11,558 nt of DNA from Dehalococcoidales bacterium (GTDB lineage Bacteria > Chloroflexota > Dehalococcoidia > Dehalococcoidales > Fen-1064), in the NCBI GenBank assembly GCA_028713395.1, contig JAQTOJ010000045.1, positions 1-11,558 on the forward strand. The letters are read 5' to 3'. Of the stretch, positions 6,594-11,558 are shown one piece after another. The notes under the pieces were generated by a model. The model was given only the letters and a program-made list of their open reading frames with translations. It was not told the origin of the DNA and did no database searches. The stretch's first letter is position 1. Every line of letters begins with the position of its first letter. A program made the translations under genes and the position numbers.

Positions 6594-7493
6594 CTAGACC
6601 AGCAACTTGAGGGCCGAAGGTAGCACGGTAAAGACCGCCGGAGATTGCCCGAGCAACTCACCGTCAGCCTGTAAAGCCAGGCCATTCTTACACGTCACTT
6701 TCACCTGTTTGACGCGTTTCACCGTGATTTTGGGGTGAGTGAGGTGCGTGCCTTTGTAGATGCGCGGGAAGGAGTAAAGCAAATCCGGTTTGGTGATATC
6801 ACCGATGATGACGACATCGAAAAATCCGTCCGCCGGGTCGGCGTTAGGGGCTACGAACATGCTGCCGCCGCCGTATTTACCTATGCAGTTAATTATGGTG
6901 CAGACCTTCCTTGCTTCTTTCACGCCGTCCAGTTCCAAAGACATCTCCGGATTGTGATAGGAAACCAGCGTGGTGAGCATGCCCATGAGATAAGCAGGAA
7001 GACCGCCGAGGGATTTATATTTGATGGTGGTGGCGCGGACGATTTCCGCGTCGAAGCCCAGACCGCCGAAGTTGGCAAAGAGGCGTTTTTTGTCTTTACC
7101 ATACTCGACCATACCGAGATCGACGGTGAGTTCAGAGGGGTGCATCAGGCGTTCGCAAGCCCGCACATAATCCCGCGGGACGCCGATGGTACGGATGTAG
7201 TCACCGCCGGTGCCGGTGCCTATGATCCCCATCGCGACATCGTTTAGGCCGCCGGTGATATAGAGTCCATTGACCACTTCGTTGATCGTACCGTCACCCC
7301 CGACAGAGACGATCAATTTATATCCTTTGCCCACTGCGCTCTTCACCAGTTCGATGGCATGACCGGGGGCTTCCGTGATATCGTGTTCAAATTTCATGCC
7401 GATTTGTTTCAGCAGCGAACTAATTTCCGGCCAATGTCGGGCGGTTTTCCCGGCGCCGGCGGCGGGATTCACGATAAGGCGGGCGTAAGTCAA
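6594..7493 (-). CDS. YegS/DagK-type lipid kinase
   Basis: The 299-residue protein is of the diacylglycerol kinase catalytic-domain family, which phosphorylates a lipid hydroxyl group with ATP. It has N-P-A-A-G-A-G-K at 9-16, the nucleotide-binding G-G-D-G-T at 65-69 followed by I-N-E-V-V-N-G (70-76), and G-T-G-T-G-G-D-Y at 92-99, equivalent to the usual GTGND loop. The C-terminal beta domain ends with L-Q-A-D-G-E, a conserved family feature. Length is normal. The start is a TTG at 7493, supported by GGGAG (minus-strand reading of 7501-7505) 7 bases away and the absence of any nearby ATG. The lipid substrate (diacylglycerol, phosphatidylglycerol or another) cannot be told from sequence. The SPFH membrane protein follows on the same strand. 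Confidence 0.9.
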   Translation of the reverse strand: MTYARLIVNPAAGAGKTARHWPEISSLLKQIGMKFEHDITEAPGHAIELVKSAVGKGYKLIVSVGGDGTINEVVNGLYITGGLNDVAMGIIGTGTGGDYIRTIGVPRDYVRACERLMHPSELTVDLGMVEYGKDKKRLFANFGGLGFDAEIVRATTIKYKSLGGLPAYLMGMLTTLVSYHNPEMSLELDGVKEARKVCTIINCIGKYGGGSMFVAPNADPADGFFDVVIIGDITKPDLLYSFPRIYKGTHLTHPKITVKRVKQVKVTCKNGLALQADGELLGQSPAVFTVLPSALKLLV

Positions 7494-7527
7494 AGGCGGT
7501 CTCCCAAGTGGGTAGTTTCTTGCCCGT

Positions 7528-7557
7528 ATTATACACAGACAGACAAGGGTATTGCAA
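7528..7557 (-). promoter_or_regulatory. Promoter of the lipid kinase gene
   Basis: On the minus strand TTGCAA (7557-7552) and a perfect TATAAT (7533-7528) are 18 bases apart. Transcription would start near 7521, giving a leader of about 28 bases. The -35 is a palindrome that also serves as the -35 of the promoter facing the other way. Confidence 0.55.
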
Positions 7558-7581
7558 AACTGTTTTTAGATGGTGTACAAT
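7552..7581 (+). promoter_or_regulatory. Promoter of the zinc-ribbon gene
   Basis: TTGCAA (7552-7557) and TACAAT (7576-7581) are 18 bases apart. Transcription would begin near 7588, leaving a long leader of about 120 bases before the GTG at 7708. The -35 is shared with the divergent lipid kinase promoter. Confidence 0.5.
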
Positions 7582-7707
7582 ATGCGCCAATGGTTTCAGT
7601 TCAGGTTACCCACATCTTGTCCGGTCTGTTAAAAGCCAGCCTGGTTCAACCCAAGTGCTGGATGACCTCAACGAAAACCAAAAATCAATTTTAGAGGAGT
7701 ACATCCA

Positions 7708-8010
7708 GTGACCTATCAGGACAAACAGATTCAGTGCAGCGAGTGCGGTAACAGTTTTACTTTTACTGCGCGGGAGCAAGAGTTCTTTGCTTCCAAGGGT
7801 TACACCAACGAACCTAAGAGATGCCTCAATTGCCGCCAGTCACGCCGCAATACCCGCGGTAACGAGGGTGGTAGAGATGGCGCTCCCAGACAGATGTTCA
7901 CCGCGGTCTGCGCCCAGTGCGGTAAAGAATGTCAGGTGCCTTTCCAGCCCCGGTCCGGGAAACCCGTTTATTGCAGCGATTGCTACACCGCTGTCAAATC
8001 CGCCAAATAA
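7708..8010 (+). CDS. Small protein with two CxxC zinc-ribbon units
   Basis: This 100-residue protein holds four CxxC pairs. Cys10/Cys13 with Cys39/Cys42 form the first treble-clef-like ribbon, resembling the 'probable zinc-ribbon' (zf_Tbcl) family. Cys68/Cys71 with Cys89/Cys92 form a second, separated by an Arg/Gly-rich linker (43-61) that could bind nucleic acid; Cys75 is an extra cysteine. Two zinc ions are expected. Such proteins are widespread in Chloroflexota and deltaproteobacteria, but none has a role I can name. The GTG start at 7708 has GAGGAG (7694-7699) 8 bases upstream. It is transcribed alone, between a long leader and a strong hairpin, divergent from the lipid kinase and convergent with lexA. 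Confidence 0.85.
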   Translation: MTYQDKQIQCSECGNSFTFTAREQEFFASKGYTNEPKRCLNCRQSRRNTRGNEGGRDGAPRQMFTAVCAQCGKECQVPFQPRSGKPVYCSDCYTAVKSAK

Positions 8011-8041
8011 TACGAAATAAACTTTCGTTTTTCTTTCAAAG

Positions 8042-8076
8042 TAGAGGAAACCTGCAACATGTGCAGGTTTCCTCTA
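8042..8076 (+). terminator. Strong hairpin between the zinc-ribbon gene and lexA
   Basis: TAGAGGAAACCTGCA (8042-8056) pairs perfectly with TGCAGGTTTCCTCTA (8062-8076), a 15-base-pair stem with a 5-base loop. It lies 31 bases after the zinc-ribbon stop and between convergent genes, where a shared terminator is expected. Neither side has a proper U-tract (AAGTGTGTTAAATTTT on the + side), so termination may be weak or protein-assisted. I see nothing else in the rest of 8011-8211. Confidence 0.55.
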
Positions 8077-8211
8077 AGTGTGTTAAATTTTGTGATTATC
8101 GGACTGCCTATATTTTGATGATATGGGGATTAACAGCGAGATTCCCGTTCACAAAGCCTGTGAGCGCAGTATACTTGATATAAGCTGGTATGGTTTCGCA
8201 GCGGCGGTTAT

Positions 8212-8859
8212 TTATAGTTTCCGGATGACGCCGACGACACGCCCTTGTATCTCAACATTATCCGCGGGTTGCAAGATCGGTTTCATTGATTGATTGGCAG
8301 GTTGCAATCTAACCATATCCCTCTCGAAATAAAGCCGCTTTAGTGTCACTTCACGCCGGTCTTTAATCCACACCGCCACCATTTCACCGGGGGCGGCGGT
8401 ATGGGTGGGTTCCATCAGAACAACATCGCCATCATCGATCAAAGCATCGATCATGGATTGCCCTTTGACTTTCAGGGCGAATACCTGGCGATTGCCGGTA
8501 ATTTCACGCGGCAGTTCGATATTATCCAGTTCGTGTTTCTGCCACGCATCAGCCCAAGCCACGGGAATGGGCTCACCGGCGGCGATCATACCGAGCAAGG
8601 AGACACTAACCATATTCAAAAGAGTTTTTTCCCGGGAAGGGTTATCCATAAGGCGAATGCTGCGGAATATCTCCGGGTCCCTCTGAATGCGTCCTTCTTT
8701 CTGGAGAACATCAAGATGGTACTGGACCACCGCCGTCGAACTGATATCGCACCCCTTGAGTATATCTCTGACGGTAGGGGCGTAATCGTGTTCTTTCAAA
8801 AAAGAACGGATATAGGTAATAATGCGTTCACGGGTTTGATTACGCGTCATCTGCCTCAT
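8212..8859 (-). CDS. lexA: SOS repressor LexA
   Basis: The 215-residue LexA has an N-terminal winged helix-turn-helix (about 1-70, with A-P-T-V-R-D-I and S-S-T-A-V-V-Q-Y-H-L). This is followed by the self-cleavage site Ala94-Gly95 in G-M-I-A-A-G-E-P-I-P, and an S24 peptidase fold with Ser135 in V-K-G-Q-S-M and Lys174 in V-T-L-K-R. All catalytic elements are present, so it should be cleaved when RecA is activated. The ATG at 8859 has GGAG 5 bases upstream; an ATG at 8850 is possible but lacks spacing. A perfect GAAC-N4-GTTC operator lies just upstream, implying autoregulation. The recognition region is divergent enough that a related S24 repressor cannot be excluded, but the operator argues for LexA. 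Confidence 0.93.
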   Translation of the reverse strand: MRQMTRNQTRERIITYIRSFLKEHDYAPTVRDILKGCDISSTAVVQYHLDVLQKEGRIQRDPEIFRSIRLMDNPSREKTLLNMVSVSLLGMIAAGEPIPVAWADAWQKHELDNIELPREITGNRQVFALKVKGQSMIDALIDDGDVVLMEPTHTAAPGEMVAVWIKDRREVTLKRLYFERDMVRLQPANQSMKPILQPADNVEIQGRVVGVIRKL

Positions 8860-8868
8860 TTACGCTCC

Positions 8869-8880
8869 GAACGATTGTTC
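8869..8880 (-). promoter_or_regulatory. LexA operator (SOS box) of lexA
   Basis: GAACGATTGTTC is an exact GAAC-N4-GTTC palindrome, the core of the Gram-positive-type SOS box. It lies 9 bases before the lexA start, just downstream of the predicted transcription start near 8884, and directly abuts the GGAG ribosome site. LexA bound here would block initiation or promoter escape of its own gene. I found no second copy in the window. Confidence 0.85.
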
Positions 8881-8890
8881 TACTAAAATC

Positions 8891-8919
8891 AATTTAGCAC
8901 GATAATAAGTGGTTGTCAA
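8891..8919 (-). promoter_or_regulatory. Promoter of lexA
   Basis: On the minus strand a perfect TTGACA (8919-8914) and TAAATT (8896-8891) are 17 bases apart. Transcription would start near 8884, so the SOS box covers about +4 to +15. The -10 matches consensus at only 4 of 6 positions. Confidence 0.55.
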
Positions 8920-9039
8920 CATCGGTTGACCGGTCTACGATTCCTCTTTCCAAGCACAATCTTCAACTCCCGCATCATATTAAGTCTTCACAAATAGAAA
9001 AACTGCAGGGGGATATATGAAAAATAGATAAAAAAACAG

Positions 9040-9068
9040 TTGCATAAATGCCTGAATTACTATAAAAT
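9040..9068 (+). promoter_or_regulatory. Promoter of the CoA-transferase pair
   Basis: TTGCAT (9040-9045) and TAAAAT (9063-9068) are 17 bases apart in an AT-rich stretch. Transcription would start near 9075 and leave a leader of about 36 bases to the TTG start at 9111. The 251 bases between lexA and this gene hold both divergent promoters and no other gene. Confidence 0.5.
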
Positions 9069-9110
9069 GTTTTTTTGTATCATCCATTCTGATGATATTG
9101 AGGTATATGT

Positions 9111-10280
9111 TTGAAATCCGCCCTTGAAGGCATTACCGCCCTGGATTTATCGCGTTATACAGCAGGTTCTTACGCTGCGCTTTTACTTGCGGAACAGGGT
9201 GTCAATTGCATTAAAATTGAGCCCAAACCGAATGGTAAACGTCATCGGCAAGCGGATTTTGCGCTTTTCAACCGCAGTAAAAAAAGCCTGGCGCTGGATA
9301 TAACCCAACCGGAAGGCGTAGTCACGCTTGAGAGATTAGCCCGGCAGACCGATGTTATCATACTGGATTACCGGCCGACCAGAGTGCGGGAATACAAAAT
9401 CGGGTATAAAGCCCTGGCGAAAAATAATCCCGGGCTGATCTATTGTTCCATTACCTCTTTCGGGGAAAAGGGTCCGCTGAAAAACAAACTTGGTGGCGAT
9501 GGCGTCGTGAGCGCTTTTGCGGGAACGCAACGCAGCCAGGGTGGCATGCACTGGCCGCCGGTATTTGTATATCTGCCGTTAGGTAGTTACGCCGCCGCGA
9601 TGCTGGGAGCCTATGGCGTCTCGTTGGCGCTTTATGCCCGGGAATATACCGGCCGGGGTCAGAAAGTGGATACTTCTTTGTTGGCCGGCGATATCGCCAT
9701 TGAAGCCGGGGCTTTTATTTTCGCCCCCACCGTGGCGCCGGCGGCTGTCAAGCAAAACATCCAGCAGGGAATATTGCCTGGTTATCGGCTCTACCGGTGT
9801 AAAGACGGCAAATGGATCATGCTGGCGTGCGGCAATACTACCTTCTGGAATAAATGTTGTATGGCGCTTGATAGAGTCGATTTAATATCCGATCCACGCT
9901 TTGAAGGCATGCCCTGGGCTATGCAGAGTTTGGAAAACCGCCGCATTCTGACTAATATTTTAACAGATATTTTCAATGCAGAAACCAGCCAACACTGGGT
10001 GGAGTTGTTTGATAAAAACGATGTGCCCTGTGCGCCCGTAAATCTAAGGCACGAGTTTGTGGAAGATCCCCAGGTAGCCCAGAGCGGTATGATCATCCAT
10101 ATAGAGGATTATTATCTGGGGAAAATGAGACAGATGGGGGTTCCGATTACACTACAAGAGTATCCACCGCAAATAAAATCCCCCGCCCCCCGTGAAGGTC
10201 AACATTCTAACGAAATATTAAAAGAATTCGGGTTTGAAACCAGAGAAATCACCGGCTTGAAAAAGAAGGGTATCATCTAG
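9111..10280 (+). CDS. CaiB/BaiF (class III) CoA-transferase, first of a pair
   Basis: The 389-residue class III CoA-transferase family protein would move CoA between carboxylic acids. Family marks are L-E-G-I-T-A-L-D-L-S-R-Y (5-16), C-I-K-I-E (33-37), N-R-S-K-K-S-L-A-L-D (54-63), P-G-L-I-Y-C-S-I-T-S-F-G (107-118), G-R-G-Q-K-V-D-T-S-L-L (181-191), and the C-terminal G-V-P-type segment D-V-P-C-A-P-V. By hand alignment the usual catalytic Asp (Asp169 of formyl-CoA transferase) falls on Ala192, with Asp194 two residues later. The TTG start has GAGG (9100-9103) 7 bases upstream; an out-of-frame ATG at 9107 encodes only six residues. The stop overlaps the next start by one base. The substrate is unknown. 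Confidence 0.88.
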   Translation: MKSALEGITALDLSRYTAGSYAALLLAEQGVNCIKIEPKPNGKRHRQADFALFNRSKKSLALDITQPEGVVTLERLARQTDVIILDYRPTRVREYKIGYKALAKNNPGLIYCSITSFGEKGPLKNKLGGDGVVSAFAGTQRSQGGMHWPPVFVYLPLGSYAAAMLGAYGVSLALYAREYTGRGQKVDTSLLAGDIAIEAGAFIFAPTVAPAAVKQNIQQGILPGYRLYRCKDGKWIMLACGNTTFWNKCCMALDRVDLISDPRFEGMPWAMQSLENRRILTNILTDIFNAETSQHWVELFDKNDVPCAPVNLRHEFVEDPQVAQSGMIIHIEDYYLGKMRQMGVPITLQEYPPQIKSPAPREGQHSNEILKEFGFETREITGLKKKGII

Positions 10281-11437
10281 TGCAGCACGTTTTAGAAAAA
10301 ATCAAGGTAGTGGAGCTGGGGGGCTACATCGTAGGGTCGTTTTGCGCCACGCTGTTGGCAGATATGGGGGCGGATGTGGTCAAGGTGGAGACTTTTAGCG
10401 GCGATGGTCTGCGCGGGCAACTGGGCGCATTCCAGGGATATAACCGGGGCAAGCGAGGCATTGTGGTGGACCCACGCCGCCCGGAAGGTAAAATGGTGCT
10501 GCGCAAACTGGCGGAAAATGCTGATGTGCTGGTGCAGAATTTACGGCACGGCGTGGCGGAACAGATGACGGTGGATTACCCGACGGTGAAAGCCTACAAT
10601 CCGCGCATCGTCTACCTGGCCATGCCGGGTTACGGGCAGACCGGTCCGTACGTCAATAAACCGGCTTTCGATCCCTTATTGCAGGCGATGAGCGGAGCGA
10701 TGGCCGCCCAGGGCGGAAAAGGAAAAGCCCCGGTATATTTACGCGCGGCTATCTCCGATTTTTCCGGCGCCATGCTGGGGGCTTTCGGTATTGCCACCGC
10801 GCTGTATACCCGGGCGAAAACAGGGGAAGGTCAATTGGTCAACAGTTCATTATTAAATGCTGCCATCGCCATACAGGCGGCGGAGTTCCTGGACTATGAA
10901 GATAAGCAGAGTAGTTTCCGCATGGGTTCTCTGGGTAGAAACGCCATCAACCGTCTATACAAAACTAAAAATAACTGGATATTTATCGGTTGTGTTTTTG
11001 AAAGACACTGGCCGGCGCTTTGCGCCGCGATTGGCAGAGAAGACCTGTTGAAAAATAGTTGTTTCAAGTCTTTTTCATCAAGGCGTAAATACGCGTTAAC
11101 GCTTTCGGAAATATTGGGGGATCTTTTCAAAACACAATCGGCAGGCTACTGGATAAAGAGGTTAGAAAGCAAGGGTGTGCCCTGTTCACGGGTCAACCGT
11201 TTCCGCGAGATGACGAATCACCCGCAATTGTTGGCGAACGACCTGGTGGCTGAACATCCCAATATCGAGCTGGGAATAGTCAAGCAGCGCGGTATGGTAG
11301 TCAACCTTTCCGATACGCCGGGTAAATTGCAACGCGGCGCGCCGGAGTTAGGGGAACATACCAATGAAGTGCTGACCGAACTAGGTTATACCTTTGAAGA
11401 GATTGAAAGCCTGAGAAACGCGCAGGTGATCAAGTAA
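10280..11437 (+). CDS. CaiB/BaiF (class III) CoA-transferase, second of a pair
   Basis: The 385-residue class III CoA-transferase is a paralogue of the upstream gene. It shows K-V-V-E-L-G-G-Y (9-16), V-V-K-V-E (33-37), N-R-G-K-R-G-I-V-V-D (55-64), P-R-I-V-Y-L-A-M-P-G-Y-G (108-119) and T-G-E-G-Q-L-V-N-S-S-L-L (181-192). The residue at the expected catalytic Asp position is Asn193 (codon AAT at 10856), and the usual V-D before it is V-N. The GTG start overlaps the previous TAG as TAGTG, so translation is probably coupled and the products may form a heteromer, as known for some class III enzymes such as SmtAB and BbsEF. The stop is 6 bases from that of the convergent gene on the right. Confidence 0.88.
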   Translation: MQHVLEKIKVVELGGYIVGSFCATLLADMGADVVKVETFSGDGLRGQLGAFQGYNRGKRGIVVDPRRPEGKMVLRKLAENADVLVQNLRHGVAEQMTVDYPTVKAYNPRIVYLAMPGYGQTGPYVNKPAFDPLLQAMSGAMAAQGGKGKAPVYLRAAISDFSGAMLGAFGIATALYTRAKTGEGQLVNSSLLNAAIAIQAAEFLDYEDKQSSFRMGSLGRNAINRLYKTKNNWIFIGCVFERHWPALCAAIGREDLLKNSCFKSFSSRRKYALTLSEILGDLFKTQSAGYWIKRLESKGVPCSRVNRFREMTNHPQLLANDLVAEHPNIELGIVKQRGMVVNLSDTPGKLQRGAPELGEHTNEVLTELGYTFEEIESLRNAQVIK

Positions 11438-11443
11438 TCGTTT

Positions 11444-11557
11444 TTATTTCACTTTTTTCGTGAGCTTGATAACACAATCTTTCCCCAGCGCCCAATTCTT
11501 TAGGTTGTCCAGTCGCTCGCCGTTATCGCCGTGTTCCGGCATATCGAAAGCCGCCTG
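11444..11557 (-). CDS. C-terminus of an unidentified gene, cut by the window edge
   Basis: A minus-strand frame runs from the window edge to a TAA at 11446-11444 and encodes 37 residues. It is charged and protein-like, with P-E-H-G-D-N-G-E-R-L-D-N-L-K-N-W-A near its start and a Lys-rich end (K-L-T-K-K-V-K). The other minus-strand frame I translated hits a stop within 12 codons. Placement tail to tail with the CoA-transferase gene, 6 bases from its stop, repeats the tight convergence seen at 973/981. I do not recognise the family. Confidence 0.55.
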   Translation of the reverse strand, partial: QAAFDMPEHGDNGERLDNLKNWALGKDCVIKLTKKVK

Positions 11558-11558
11558 G

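Noticed and set aside
7508..7711. 67-codon frame ending at the zinc-ribbon start
   Set aside because: Most of it spans the predicted divergent promoters and has no upstream ribosome site. Only the last 18 codons are kept as a low-interest observation.
1..11558. CRISPR array, tRNA, rRNA or a defence/phage island
   Set aside because: No regularly spaced repeats, no cloverleaf with the usual T-loop sequence and no defence-associated domains were seen. The genes look like ordinary chromosomal content.

Overview
The window reads as ordinary chromosome of a free-living bacterium with roughly 50% GC. TTG and GTG starts sit beside ATG, most genes have Shine-Dalgarno sites, and the LexA operator is of the GAAC-N4-GTTC type typical of Gram-positive and related lineages. 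The gene mix (HIR-like SPFH protein, small two-part zinc ribbon, lipoprotein cyclophilin, paired CaiB/BaiF CoA-transferases, MshA-like glycosyltransferase) fits Chloroflexota, perhaps a Dehalococcoidia-like genome. That placement is inference from gene content, not from a marker gene.

Layout. Bases 1-140 look like the 3' end of a transposase gene followed by degenerate terminal repeats of an insertion element whose body lies to the left. A metallo-beta-lactamase-fold hydrolase follows on the + strand (332-973), with its own promoter. It meets tail to tail a minus-strand block that reads leftwards from 5369: a lipoprotein cyclophilin and a cytosolic cyclophilin (tandem paralogues behind one good promoter), a CelD-type GNAT acyltransferase, an MshA-like glycosyltransferase and a PIG-L/LmbE (MshB-like) deacetylase. 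Further right, still on the minus strand, are an HIR-like SPFH membrane protein with its own promoter and a clear terminator, and a YegS/DagK-type lipid kinase. The kinase diverges from a small zinc-ribbon gene across a compact intergenic region in which one palindromic TTGCAA could be the -35 of both promoters. Then come lexA (minus strand, with an SOS box between its promoter and start) and, divergent from it, two CaiB/BaiF CoA-transferase genes overlapping by one base. The right edge holds the C-terminus of an unidentified minus-strand gene.

How the genes may work together. The GNAT, MshA-like and MshB-like genes form the most suggestive group. Glycosyltransferase plus N-deacetylase is the logic of the first steps of mycothiol, bacillithiol or GlcNAc-inositol lipid synthesis, and the glycosyltransferase keeps residues matching the inositol-phosphate-binding set of MshA. 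No cysteine ligase is in the window, so the end product is unknown. The two CoA-transferases are probably translationally coupled and may form a heteromer; by hand alignment neither has Asp at the usual catalytic position. The lipid kinase and the SPFH protein are both membrane-related. I found no CRISPR array, tRNA, rRNA or clear defence or phage module, and no wholly new system that can be shown from sequence alone.
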